Source: a virus. From it: DNA of 34,897 nt. A model generated the notes under the pieces. The model saw only the letters and a list, made by a program, of their open reading frames with translations, had not been told where the DNA came from and made no database searches. How positions within the stretch are numbered: position 1 is the stretch's first letter; each line of letters opens with the position of its first letter. Shown piece after piece: positions 1-9,578 of this stretch. The position numbers and the translations under genes are program-made. Location: IMG/VR virus record IMGVR_UViG_3300010885_006637, positions 1 to 34,897 of that record; one strand, written 5' to 3'.

Positions 1-261
1 GGGCGTTTATTGAAAGGGCCGGGCGATGGCGTATCTGATTCTATTCCTGCTGTTATTGGCAATAAGCAGCCCGCTCGTCTTGCTGATGGCGAGTTCGTGG
101 TGCCTGCACGCATCGTATCAGAACTGGGAAATGGATCAACAGAGGCAGGAGCAAGAAAACTCTACGCCATGATGGAACGCATTCAAAAAAATCGTAGTAA
201 GTCTGTGGGCAAAAATAAAGTAGCTGTTAATTCCAAATCAGATAAACATCTACCCGCATAA
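1..261 (+). CDS. Phage virion protein, C-terminal fragment (5' end outside window)
   Basis: The reading frame is open at the first base and encodes 86 residues, starting GRLLKGPGDG, so this is the tail of a longer gene and the TTG at position 10 need not be its start. It contains a G-D-G-x-S-D-S-I-P-A element followed by L-A-D-G-E-F-V-V-P-A. I recognise this combination from the C-termini of many phage structural proteins, but its role is not clear to me. The last 25 residues are basic. The gene stops 2 nt before the next start, so both probably share the rightward structural operon. A virion role is inferred from motif and neighbours. Confidence 0.6.
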   Translation, partial: GRLLKGPGDGVSDSIPAVIGNKQPARLADGEFVVPARIVSELGNGSTEAGARKLYAMMERIQKNRSKSVGKNKVAVNSKSDKHLPA

Positions 262-263
262 CT

Positions 264-671
264 ATGGCGCTATACCAAGTACACCCAAATGAATTACCTA
301 GAGTATGGCCTATAGCTGCACCAATGCTTCAAAGGGCGATTGACCTTGACCCTGACTTAATAACCATAGAACAGGTTGAATACTCGGTACGCACAGGGCG
401 CACATTTTTATTAGTATGGGATGAACCGGAAGAAGGTATAACAGGTGCGGTAACTGTAGATATTATTGACTACCCGCGTGAGCGTGTAGCGCATGTGAAT
501 TTAATGGGTGGCAAAGGCATAGTCCGTGCCCATGTATTTGAAGAAGCTAAAAACTGGATGCGCTCAATGGGCGCTACTACCACACAATGTTGGGCAAAGG
601 GAAGCCTAGTCCAGATGTATGAAAAAATGGGCATGACCAACACCCATCAGGTGATGAGGGAAAAATTATGA
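264..671 (+). CDS. GNAT-like phage protein (T7 gp13-type internal virion/acetyltransferase-fold family)
   Basis: 135 residues. The spacing of hydrophobic strands, a central GAVTVDIIDYPRERVAHVNL-type strand pair, a GGKGIVRAHVFEEAKNW helix start and a late MYEKMGM segment all fit the fold of GNAT-like proteins encoded beside podovirus internal virion genes. Whether it acetylates anything cannot be seen. The classical acetyl-CoA loop is not clearly present: V-N-L-M-G-G-K-G is the closest match. There is no evident Shine-Dalgarno sequence before ATG 264, so translation may be coupled to the gene upstream. Its stop overlaps the next start as ATGA at 668-671. Assignment to the T7 gp13-like group is by resemblance only. 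Confidence 0.5.
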   Translation: MALYQVHPNELPRVWPIAAPMLQRAIDLDPDLITIEQVEYSVRTGRTFLLVWDEPEEGITGAVTVDIIDYPRERVAHVNLMGGKGIVRAHVFEEAKNWMRSMGATTTQCWAKGSLVQMYEKMGMTNTHQVMREKL

Positions 672-3133
672 TTATCCGCAATAAATTCAATGGCTACATA
701 AACGGTAACAATCGACTCTACCCCGGCGGTGGAGGTGGCCCTACGCAATCTACATCATATAACACCAACATCCCTGAGTACGCTCGGCCTTATGTTGAGC
801 AAATGCTTGGTTCAACACAGAAACAAATATTTACCGGTACTTCAAGCGGTAACGGGCAATTTACGCCTACAGGATTTAATCCGTATACACCTTATGGCGC
901 TACATATCAAAAAGACCAAACAGGCGCGCCGCTTAAAGATGCAAGCGGTAACATTATGTATACCAATACAGCGCGGCAACAAGCCGAAGCCGCTGTAGCT
1001 CCTCAATCGTACGGTCAACAAGCCGCTACATTTGATATTAACAATTACGCAAACCCCAACCAAACAACGTCTGCAAGTCGAATGATGGGGGACTTAGCAG
1101 GCCGTTCGGCTGCTAGTGGATACTATTCTCCAATGCAAGCTGAGCGGTTCCAGCTTGGCGCTCCACAACAAGTGCGTACAGATTCGTTTACCCAACCGGG
1201 CGTGTCGCAAGGGTATATGTCGCCTTACATGCAGAATGTAGTCAACGCTCAACAACGTGAAGCTCGTCGTGCGGGTGAGATTCAAAGGAATCAAAACCAA
1301 GCTCAAGCTGTAAATGCGGGTGCTTTTGGTGGTTCACGTCAAGCTATTGTAGAAGCAGAGCGTCAGCGTAATCTTGGCACACAACTTGGCGACATCCAAG
1401 CACAAGGTTTACAACAAGCGTACCAGCAAGGCCAAGGCCAGTTTAATACAGAGCAGAACGCATACTTGCAAGCGCAGCAAGCTAATCAACAAGCCAACAT
1501 GCAAACGGGTATTCAAAACCTGCAAGCACAACAAGATGCGCAGCGACAGCAAGAACAGTCACGTCAGTTCGGTGCCAATCTAGGGTTACAAGGCTACAGT
1601 CAGGCTATGCAAGGTGCAGGGCAATTAGGGCAATTAGGGCAACAACAGTACGGTCAGGAGATGGGCAGGATTCAAGCCATGTCTGATTTGGGCGCTAAAG
1701 ACCAAGCTCAAGAACAAGCTATTATTAATCAGCAGATACAGAATTACGCGACGCAACAGCAGTACCCATACATGCAGCTTGGCATCATGTCCAATATGCT
1801 GCGCGGTCTGCCTATGCAAGCGGGTACTACTAACATGTATCAAGCGCAACCTATGGGTATTCAGCAAGCCGTGGGTATGGCTGGCGCGCTAAGTAATCTT
1901 GGCAAGAAAAAAGGCGGCGTAATTAAGATGGCTGGCGGTGGTGTTGCTGGGATTGAACCGCACAGATTGTCTGGTATGGCTGGAAAACTTTCTGACCAAC
2001 AGTTACAGCAAGAAGTTGCTAGTAATCAAAATAATCCGCTAGTTGCTGGAATTATGCAAGATGAGACACAACGCCGTGCAGCTATTCGTGCTGGTATGCC
2101 TAAAGCCGCTAATGGTGGCGTGGTTGCGTTTGCTAAAGGCGGCGGTGATTTTTACGAGCAGTATAAAAAAGATGTAGCCCCAGCAATTGCGGAAGCGTCC
2201 AAAGAAGATGAAAGCGAAACAGCGCTTAGAGCTTCGTTAAAGCGTGAAATGGAAACGGCTAATAAATCGCCAAAAGAATTAGTTGACCAGCAAAAAGAAT
2301 TTAACACAGCCGCTGGCGTACCTACTGAGTTAACTAAAAAATTACGGGAAACATACACCAAACAATTAGATAACATGGCCTCTGAAACTGAAGAGCAACG
2401 CAACTTGCGTAAAGCCCAAGCATGGGCAATCTTTGGTTCTACACCGGGGCCATTGTTAAAAGTTGGTTTGCAAGCTATGCAGGGCTATATAGAAAGCGAT
2501 ATAGAAGATACTAAGCAACGTAAAAAAATGCTTAACGATTTGAATAAATCTATTTTTGAATTAGACCAAGTTGATTACTTAGAAAAATCTGGGCAAGCTA
2601 AAGAAGCTATGGCGTTTAGAAAAGACTCATGGAAACGCGCTGATGATATACATGAGAAGTTAGCTGTAGTTAATCAACGTAGAAAATCAGATATTCTTGG
2701 TGCTACTACTGAAGGTGCTAAAGGTGCTATGCAAGCTAGGTCGCATATAGAAGGCGAGAAAATCCAAGCAGCTTCACGCGCAGCCTCTGACCAAAAATAT
2801 GCGGATAGACAAGCAGAAGCTGATAAAAAACGTGCAGACCTGCACACTAGATTAGCGCGCGCTGAGTTACAGAAGTTTGATAGTGACAAAGAACGTAGAC
2901 AGCAAGTGTCTACTGCCGAACAAATACTTGCGTCTAACGCCGACGAAGAAACAAAAGCTGGACAAAGAAAAATATTGGCGGGTATTAAAGCCGAGCGTGA
3001 TGCATTAAGACGTAGCCTTCCAAATAGTTATCAAGATGCTAGACTAGATCAATTAGAGGACGATAATAAAGCTTCCAATACTGATACGGTTGATATTAGT
3101 AAATGGGGCGATCCGAAAGTAAAATCTAAGTAA
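668..3133 (+). CDS. Large Gln/Gly-rich virion structural protein (internal virion or tail-associated)
   Basis: 821 residues. Residues 1-25 are Gly/Pro-rich. Residues about 180-390 are extremely Gln/Ala-rich with heptad-like spacing (A-Q-Q-A-N-Q-Q-A), including a short 9-nt tandem repeat near 1620-1646 that encodes QLG-QLG-QQ. Two glycine-lysine motifs follow: KKGGVIKMAGGG near residue 417, and NGGVVAFAKGGG near residue 482. The C-terminal third is charged and strongly helical, suggesting coiled coil. Such architecture is common in uncultured podovirus virion proteins encoded just before a giant polyvalent protein. There is no catalytic motif. The start overlaps the previous stop (ATGA) and has GAGGG 7 nt upstream. 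Exact position in the particle is unknown. Confidence 0.55.
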   Translation: MIIRNKFNGYINGNNRLYPGGGGGPTQSTSYNTNIPEYARPYVEQMLGSTQKQIFTGTSSGNGQFTPTGFNPYTPYGATYQKDQTGAPLKDASGNIMYTNTARQQAEAAVAPQSYGQQAATFDINNYANPNQTTSASRMMGDLAGRSAASGYYSPMQAERFQLGAPQQVRTDSFTQPGVSQGYMSPYMQNVVNAQQREARRAGEIQRNQNQAQAVNAGAFGGSRQAIVEAERQRNLGTQLGDIQAQGLQQAYQQGQGQFNTEQNAYLQAQQANQQANMQTGIQNLQAQQDAQRQQEQSRQFGANLGLQGYSQAMQGAGQLGQLGQQQYGQEMGRIQAMSDLGAKDQAQEQAIINQQIQNYATQQQYPYMQLGIMSNMLRGLPMQAGTTNMYQAQPMGIQQAVGMAGALSNLGKKKGGVIKMAGGGVAGIEPHRLSGMAGKLSDQQLQQEVASNQNNPLVAGIMQDETQRRAAIRAGMPKAANGGVVAFAKGGGDFYEQYKKDVAPAIAEASKEDESETALRASLKREMETANKSPKELVDQQKEFNTAAGVPTELTKKLRETYTKQLDNMASETEEQRNLRKAQAWAIFGSTPGPLLKVGLQAMQGYIESDIEDTKQRKKMLNDLNKSIFELDQVDYLEKSGQAKEAMAFRKDSWKRADDIHEKLAVVNQRRKSDILGATTEGAKGAMQARSHIEGEKIQAASRAASDQKYADRQAEADKKRADLHTRLARAELQKFDSDKERRQQVSTAEQILASNADEETKAGQRKILAGIKAERDALRRSLPNSYQDARLDQLEDDNKASNTDTVDISKWGDPKVKSK

Positions 3134-3141
3134 GGCGCAAC

Positions 3142-6100
3142 ATGATTACTTATGAAATTCAAGGGCCGGATGGTAAGACGTATGAAATCGACGGCCCTGA
3201 AGGCGCTAGTAAACGCGAAATTGTGGCGGCTATTCAAGCTAAACTCAGTTCAAGAGAGTCTGAAGAACCCAAACGCGCGCCGGAATCAGGCGGTATAGCG
3301 GGGTTTAAATCTAGTCTTGAAAGTATACAAGCTGCTTACTACGCTACTAAAGCGGCGGCTGGCGTTGAAGGTGCAGAAGAAGAAGCCAAGAAACACCGCG
3401 AAAAAGCGGCGGCTATCTATAAACAACCCGAGTTCCTTGAGCACCCTGTCGATTACTTGACAGGTCTGGCTGGTCAGGCTGTTCCTTATATAGCGGCTCC
3501 TCTTGTAGCGGGCACTGCTGCTGCCGCTGCTGCTCCTGTTTTGGGTGCTGGCGCGCTTGGTACAGCTATCGCTGGTACGGGTGCCGCTTTCCTTGCTAAT
3601 GCTGCGCAGTTTACAGGTACTAACCTGTCCCGTCAGTTGGAAGAAGGCAGGGGAGCCAAAGACCTTAGTTCGCTTAATGCTGTTGCTGCTGCTATTCCAC
3701 AAGCCGCTTTAGATACTTTAAGTCTAAAAATGATGCCGGGGCTTAGCAACATCCTTGGCAAAGCTGGGTTTAGATTAGGTGAGAAAGAGATTGAACAAGT
3801 AGCTAAGCAATCAATCATTAAACAAGTAGCTAAAACATCTGGCACAGAAGGTCTTACAGAATCTGCGCAAGCAGTATTGGAACGCGCTCAGGCTGGACTC
3901 AACCTGACTGATGAAGATGCTAGAAAAGAATACTTTGAGAACTTTATAGGCGGCGCGTTGTTGGGTGGCGCTGTTGGTGTACCGGGCCATGCCTATGAGA
4001 AGATGAAGGCACAAGATCAAGTGCTGGCTAAACAGTACGAGGCTGAACAAGCTGTTCAAAAAGCTACGGAAGAAGCTGCCAAGATAACCCAGACTGCGGT
4101 ACCAAACGCCCAAGGGGTGGCAGAACTGCCGACTTATACCCCCCTAGATACTGGCGCTGTAGGTAAAAAACCTGAACAACAACCTGTTCAAGCTGTTCAA
4201 CCGCCTGTAGCGGAACCCCCTGCCGCCCCTGTAGCGGAACCCCCTACCGCCCTGACAAAAGAAAATGTTGCCGCAGCCTACGCTGCCAATGACGTCAACA
4301 CAGAGAAGGTGCGTAAAGAATTAGAACCTCAGCTCATAGAGATGGGGTTTAATACTAAAGAAGAACAAAAGGCGTACCTTAAAACTGTACAAACTGAACT
4401 AGGCATTCCTGCTGTAGACCCTAAAGCTTCGGGCATAGAAAAGGTTAAGCAGCGCCGCGCAAAAGAACAATGGGCAGCAAACTATTTTACGCAACAAGAA
4501 ATGCGGAAGGGGGTAGAAAATGTCCAGCCATCTACAGCAATTAACGCAGCAGCAGATCAGCCTAGCATTACTAGCGCTCCACCAGCAGTGGGAGGAACCC
4601 CCACCGGAATTAAAACACCTGACGTACCTAGAGTGGTCGATACTGGAGGGGATGCTACAACAGATAATGTGGCAGAAACAGCACAGCCTGCTGCACTAAC
4701 TGAAGAGGAAGTAAGTGTATCTGCGCCTATTGAGACTCCTATACAAGCTACCCCTACCGAAAAGGGTGAAGCACAACCTACTACTAAAGTTACTGAGCCA
4801 GTAAGACGTACCATTACGCTTGAAGAAGAGAAGGCCGCTCCGGTAGAACAGCACACGCCTGAACAAGCTGCGTTCTTGCAAATGAAGACTAAGACTCGCG
4901 CTAAGCCCGCTGAGTCTATTAAAGAAGGTATTGGTTATGCCGCCGCTGAACAAGCGTTTGATGCGTATGACTCAGCCTATAAAACCGTAAAAGAAAAAGT
5001 TAAGCCGTTAGTAGCCCAAGAAAACGAAATTAGGCAAAACGCTTATAAAGAAGCGGTAGCCCGCGACGAAGAAGTAACTAAACCCGAACCTGCTACAACG
5101 CTCGACGTTCTTCAAAAGATGCCGGAGGCTGAGTTAATCAAACTGTTTGAAGACAGTGCTGACGCAACTAAATTAACTCAAGAGCGTAAGAAAGCGGCGA
5201 TAGTACGTAACAAATTTGTTAAGAGCCTGACGGAGAAGCAACAACAATCTATTGACAAGAAGTCTGTAGAACTTCTTCACCGTGAGGTGCGCAGCGCCAA
5301 GAACATCGGTAGAACTACTACTGAGGCTGACTTACGTAAGAGCCGTGAGCAAATAGCGGAAGAGTCGGTTCAAAAACTACTTGAAGACGTTGAAAAGCCA
5401 ACGCGCAAAGTGTCGCCTACTAAAGAGAAGAAAGGCCCATCTCAGGTAGAGACGTTAGATCAAAAGCGCGATGCTACTATCCGTAAAGCGTTAGAGAGTG
5501 GTGAAGTTGGTAACGTGTTTGCTGCTATCGCCAACGAAAAAATCAATGACTCTATAACGGCATTCTTTGCTAGAAAAATATATGACGTTCTAAAGAAGTT
5601 TGATGCAGAGCCTAATATTGTTTTAGATACGGTAGAAGATGGACACGCAGGTAAGTATGACCCGTCTAACGAAACCATTACGATTGATTTAAATAATCTA
5701 GGCAAAGACCGCTTAGATGTTGTAGTGCTGCATGAACTTACGCACTATATGGCAGACCATGTCATTGACAACCGTGGCAGTCTAACTAAAGAGCAACAAG
5801 TTGCAGTAAACCAACTAGACCGCTTACAGAAATATGTTAACTCTCAGTTAGGTAAGAAGTTTGAGATTGGCACCCTCAAAGAGTTCGTAGCCCAAGCGTT
5901 TTCTAACCCAGAGTTCCAAACAGCTATGGGTCGTTTGCCTGTTATGGATGAGGGCAAGAAACTCAGCGCGTTCTCTATATTTGCCAAACGTGTCATGGAG
6001 ATGCTTGGCTTCCGTAACCGGATGCTAACTAAAGAAGAGCTAGAAGAGATCGGCATATCGGGCGGCGTCCTTGGGGATGTGCTGACGCAAATTGAACAGA

Positions 6101-9100
6101 TCATTCAGGTAGATCGTACCGCCCCGGCTATTGGTGTGTCTTACATGGCTAAGGCATCTAACAAGCCACATATACCTGCGCCCGCTGGCGGCTCTACAAG
6201 CTTTGCGCAGTTGCGTGACTCTATACCTAGCCCTAACTTCAGCGTCAAGGACATAGCCAAAGCGTTTAACAAGAGTAAGGCTGCGGAAAGCGCTGTGCGT
6301 ATATTCCAGAATGACCGCGCAGCTATTAAGAATTGGCAACGCAAGTTGTGGATGACGGGACGTTTAGTTTCTTACGCAACTGGCTTCAATAACATCTACG
6401 ACCAGATTACTCTGTCGTCAGGCAACTCGCATTGGATGTACTCGCAGTACGTTCAGGTACATAACGAAGCAGTGCGCAAAGGTGTATCGCAGTACGCTAA
6501 AGAACGCGACTTGGATATTGACACCGCGCTTAAAGAGCTTGGCCTGTTTGCTATTGCCCGTCATGAGGATGAGCGCCGTGAAGTTCTGTACTTACGTGAA
6601 GTGCCGCTGTCTGATAAACCTATATTAACGGACGCTAAAGGTAACAGTATTACCCCGGATGAAGCGCGCGCTGCAATCTTCACCTATATGGACAACCATA
6701 AGCTAGACCTGTCGGGGGCTACATACCTACGGGAGCAACTTAACGCTATTGTCAACGACAAAAATAATCTTAGTAAAGAAGAGAAAGACCAGCCGCACTT
6801 AGACAGAGACAGCCAGAAATATTCTGTCGCTGGTTATTCTCCTAACCAAATCAAAGCAGCAACCGCCGAATACAACAAGCATAAAGCTGCTGCGGATAAA
6901 GTCCTTGATAAGTTAAAAGCCGTCAACGATGCGGTCATTGAGCTTAATACTATGGCAAACTACATGTCGCCGTATGCCAACAACTACTTTATGTTTTACG
7001 GGTTTGAGAACTACGTGCCGTTCAAAGGCAAACACTTTAACGAAGACAAGGTAGATATATTTAATACCGACAGCCGTAAGCTAGGCGGTGAGTTGCAGGA
7101 AGACATTAATACGTTTGAAGGCCGCTCAACTGTGCCTGATAACCCTATCCTTCAAATCATGGCTGACGGAGCTAAAGCTTCTATGCGGGTTGGGCGTAAA
7201 GACGTAACGCAAGCGATATACAACGCGGTAAAAGATGGCACGTTGCAGGGCAAAGTAGTACAAGTAGTGGACTTTAAAGACCGCGCTAATGAGAACCTGC
7301 TTAAAGAACTAAAAGGTAACACTAAGGTTTTCCATTACATGCCTGACGGCAAAGTAGCTGTTATTCAAATCAATGACGCGGCACAACGCGAAGCAATACG
7401 TCGTACATACAGAGATACTCATCCAGTGGCTGATTGGGCAGTTAATAAAGTAAACTGGGCTACTGGCATTGTTGGACAAATGCACACGCGATATAACTTA
7501 AAGTTTGCCCCTGTTAACTTTATCCGTGACGTATTAACTAATGCTTGGACGCTTGGCGCAGAACTTGGCCCTACTCAATCTTTCCGCTATTTAAGTGCTA
7601 TTGCAATGGATGTTGTGTCTGGCAAGATGGCTAAGTCGTGGCGGTTTAGTGCGTTATATAGCCAAGGCAAGACTAATATTATTGCGCAACTTGCTAAGAC
7701 TGATGATTACTACAAAGACTTAATGGATTACGTTAAAGCTGGTGGTAAGGTGTCGTACATCGCTGGCATTGCGCCTAAAGGTCAGCTGCAAGAGTTGATG
7801 AACTCGTCTACTGATAAAGTATTTACTAAAGCTAACATAGATAAAATGTTTGATACTTGGATTGATACGTTCGAGATGACCTCTCGCGTGTCTGCATACC
7901 GCATTGCCAAGTCAAATGAGATAGCTACCCTGACTAAGAAGGGCGGTAAGACTAAGAAAGAAATTGAAGAAGCCGCTACCGTTACCGCTTCTGCTTACGC
8001 TAAGAACTTAGCTAACTTTGAACAGGTAGGTGAGTGGGGTAAAGCGCTTGGCGGTATGTTCATGTACTTCCGTCCATCGGCGACGGGCGCTGTACGCGCT
8101 ATGGATGCTGTGGCTCCTGCCTTTAGAAGTAAAGAAAAAGTAAAACAAACTTTGCCAGAGTTTGCACGCGCCGCTAACATTAGAGAAGAGCTTAGTAGGG
8201 GTGTTACTGAAACGGAAGAGAAGAAGCTTAAGGCGGAGCTTGTTGAGATGAATAAGGCTCTAGCTACGTTTGATGAGAACTACTCAAAGATTCAAATGAG
8301 TTCCCGTATTGTTATGGGTGCGTTGCTTGGCGCTGGCTACATGACATATTTAATGGCGTCTGGCGGCTCTGACGAAGATGAATTAGGGCGCAATAGAGTA
8401 TCAACAGATGATATGGCGCGTTGGACAAAGTTTGCCCGCTTCCATATTCCCGGCCTTAACAACCCAATTCAAATTCCTTGGGGCTTTGGTCTTGGCGGTT
8501 TTGCTGCGGTTGGCGCTCAAATAGGGGCTATGTTGGATTCTAAAAATCCAACAAGTACGGCAGAGTACTTAGACAATATGAGATCGGTTGTAATGGACTC
8601 GTTCTTACCGTTGCCTATGTCGCGTATTCCTGTAACAGAAAAACCATTACAGTTTGCGCTTGATTCTATATTGCCGTCGCTTGGTCGCCCAATGTTTGAA
8701 TACGCTATGAATATTGATGCGTTAGGGCATCAGATATATAACAATCGCCAGACACGTTATGGGGACGCTTACACCGGTGGTGACAATATTCCTGAAAGCT
8801 ATAAGTTTGCAGCGCGTTGGTTAGCTGAGACAACTAACGGGGGTATTAATTGGAGTCCTAACACAATGTACTTCTTCGCTAATAACTACGCTGACGGAGT
8901 ATCTAATCTAATTAATAGCCCAATAAGTGTAGGCATGTGGCTGTCCGGTAAGAAAGACTTTAACTCCCACACAGATACTATGTTCTTAGATAGTTTCTTT
9001 GGAACGCGCTCTAACTTTGATGCTCGTCAATGGTCTAAAGTAGAAGCTGATTTAAAAGACCGTGGTGAAAAAGTTAAAATGTTTAAAGAAAGTAATCCTG

Positions 9101-9336
9101 TACAGTACGCTAAGTATCTTGCCAGCCATCCGTTAGATCAAATGCTATCTAAGATGTATGATGATGACGTTAATGGACGTTTAAAAGACTTACGCGCCGA
9201 AGCTAACAAGTGGCGCACGATGCAGGGGTTAGATACTAAAACGCGCACAATGCTGGTAAAGAACGCTGTGCTTCAACAAAACTTAGAAAAAGCGCGGTTA
9301 ATAAATCTATACAAAGCGTTCGGAGTCAAACCCTAG
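3142..9336 (+). CDS. Giant polyvalent/ejection-type virion protein with HExxH metallopeptidase motif
   Basis: 2064 residues, the largest gene in the window. The N-terminus (about 1-35) is a compact motif ending in EGASKREIVAAIQAKL. Residues about 110-155 are Ala/Gly-rich and hydrophobic and could insert in a membrane. Residues about 350-560 are Pro/Glu/Thr-rich, low-complexity linker. A HELTH motif at residues 864-868, followed by Y-M-A-D-H, fits the zinc site of HExxH peptidases. A long alpha-helical C-terminal half has another hydrophobic stretch near residue 1720. Size, position after virion genes and modular build match phage large polyvalent proteins injected with DNA. Proteolysis is inferred. 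ATG 3142 has AAGG about 6 nt upstream. The gene ends in a CTAG shared with the opposing gene. Confidence 0.65.
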   Translation: MITYEIQGPDGKTYEIDGPEGASKREIVAAIQAKLSSRESEEPKRAPESGGIAGFKSSLESIQAAYYATKAAAGVEGAEEEAKKHREKAAAIYKQPEFLEHPVDYLTGLAGQAVPYIAAPLVAGTAAAAAAPVLGAGALGTAIAGTGAAFLANAAQFTGTNLSRQLEEGRGAKDLSSLNAVAAAIPQAALDTLSLKMMPGLSNILGKAGFRLGEKEIEQVAKQSIIKQVAKTSGTEGLTESAQAVLERAQAGLNLTDEDARKEYFENFIGGALLGGAVGVPGHAYEKMKAQDQVLAKQYEAEQAVQKATEEAAKITQTAVPNAQGVAELPTYTPLDTGAVGKKPEQQPVQAVQPPVAEPPAAPVAEPPTALTKENVAAAYAANDVNTEKVRKELEPQLIEMGFNTKEEQKAYLKTVQTELGIPAVDPKASGIEKVKQRRAKEQWAANYFTQQEMRKGVENVQPSTAINAAADQPSITSAPPAVGGTPTGIKTPDVPRVVDTGGDATTDNVAETAQPAALTEEEVSVSAPIETPIQATPTEKGEAQPTTKVTEPVRRTITLEEEKAAPVEQHTPEQAAFLQMKTKTRAKPAESIKEGIGYAAAEQAFDAYDSAYKTVKEKVKPLVAQENEIRQNAYKEAVARDEEVTKPEPATTLDVLQKMPEAELIKLFEDSADATKLTQERKKAAIVRNKFVKSLTEKQQQSIDKKSVELLHREVRSAKNIGRTTTEADLRKSREQIAEESVQKLLEDVEKPTRKVSPTKEKKGPSQVETLDQKRDATIRKALESGEVGNVFAAIANEKINDSITAFFARKIYDVLKKFDAEPNIVLDTVEDGHAGKYDPSNETITIDLNNLGKDRLDVVVLHELTHYMADHVIDNRGSLTKEQQVAVNQLDRLQKYVNSQLGKKFEIGTLKEFVAQAFSNPEFQTAMGRLPVMDEGKKLSAFSIFAKRVMEMLGFRNRMLTKEELEEIGISGGVLGDVLTQIEQIIQVDRTAPAIGVSYMAKASNKPHIPAPAGGSTSFAQLRDSIPSPNFSVKDIAKAFNKSKAAESAVRIFQNDRAAIKNWQRKLWMTGRLVSYATGFNNIYDQITLSSGNSHWMYSQYVQVHNEAVRKGVSQYAKERDLDIDTALKELGLFAIARHEDERREVLYLREVPLSDKPILTDAKGNSITPDEARAAIFTYMDNHKLDLSGATYLREQLNAIVNDKNNLSKEEKDQPHLDRDSQKYSVAGYSPNQIKAATAEYNKHKAAADKVLDKLKAVNDAVIELNTMANYMSPYANNYFMFYGFENYVPFKGKHFNEDKVDIFNTDSRKLGGELQEDINTFEGRSTVPDNPILQIMADGAKASMRVGRKDVTQAIYNAVKDGTLQGKVVQVVDFKDRANENLLKELKGNTKVFHYMPDGKVAVIQINDAAQREAIRRTYRDTHPVADWAVNKVNWATGIVGQMHTRYNLKFAPVNFIRDVLTNAWTLGAELGPTQSFRYLSAIAMDVVSGKMAKSWRFSALYSQGKTNIIAQLAKTDDYYKDLMDYVKAGGKVSYIAGIAPKGQLQELMNSSTDKVFTKANIDKMFDTWIDTFEMTSRVSAYRIAKSNEIATLTKKGGKTKKEIEEAATVTASAYAKNLANFEQVGEWGKALGGMFMYFRPSATGAVRAMDAVAPAFRSKEKVKQTLPEFARAANIREELSRGVTETEEKKLKAELVEMNKALATFDENYSKIQMSSRIVMGALLGAGYMTYLMASGGSDEDELGRNRVSTDDMARWTKFARFHIPGLNNPIQIPWGFGLGGFAAVGAQIGAMLDSKNPTSTAEYLDNMRSVVMDSFLPLPMSRIPVTEKPLQFALDSILPSLGRPMFEYAMNIDALGHQIYNNRQTRYGDAYTGGDNIPESYKFAARWLAETTNGGINWSPNTMYFFANNYADGVSNLINSPISVGMWLSGKKDFNSHTDTMFLDSFFGTRSNFDARQWSKVEADLKDRGEKVKMFKESNPVQYAKYLASHPLDQMLSKMYDDDVNGRLKDLRAEANKWRTMQGLDTKTRTMLVKNAVLQQNLEKARLINLYKAFGVKP
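4204..4251 (+). repeat. Two 24-bp tandem direct repeats in the polyvalent gene
   Basis: Positions 4204-4227 and 4228-4251 are identical at 23 of 24 bases and encode PVAEPPAA then PVAEPPTA in the Pro-rich linker of the 2064-aa protein. In-frame duplication by slippage is the simple explanation. It supports this segment being a tolerant linker rather than a folded domain. Confidence 0.85.
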
Positions 9337-9578
9337 GCAGTTCGCCACACGCGAATGCCTAGGTGTCCTTCTTTCTCACAGGTAAATATCTTCACCCTGA
9401 CGCGTGCTTTCTTAGAGGCAATGTCTGCTGCATACATCATCTGGGCAGGGCGCAGTGTGGGGATAAAGAAACTTTCCCCAACCGCCATATAGTCATACGG
9501 GAAAATCCACTCTGGCTCTTCAGTCAGTTTCTCCATCTCCGCTGAAGAAGGTATCTGGGATTTCGGTGGCAAAGACAT
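9333..9578 (-). CDS. Small conserved-looking phage protein, function unknown
   Basis: 81 residues with no recognised domain. It has an aromatic-rich middle (EWIFPYDYMAVGESFFIPT) and a Lys/Arg-rich end (KKARVRVKIFT...GIRVWRTA), suggesting a small beta-rich fold. It is the last gene of the leftward cluster. Its first 59 nt overlap the 3' end of the primase-helicase gene in another frame, and its stop TAG shares the palindrome CTAG with the stop of the opposing 2064-aa gene. There is no clear Shine-Dalgarno before the first ATG, and ATG 9536 is an alternative start. Translation coupled to the primase-helicase is likely. Function unknown. Confidence 0.6.
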   Translation of the reverse strand: MSLPPKSQIPSSAEMEKLTEEPEWIFPYDYMAVGESFFIPTLRPAQMMYAADIASKKARVRVKIFTCEKEGHLGIRVWRTA

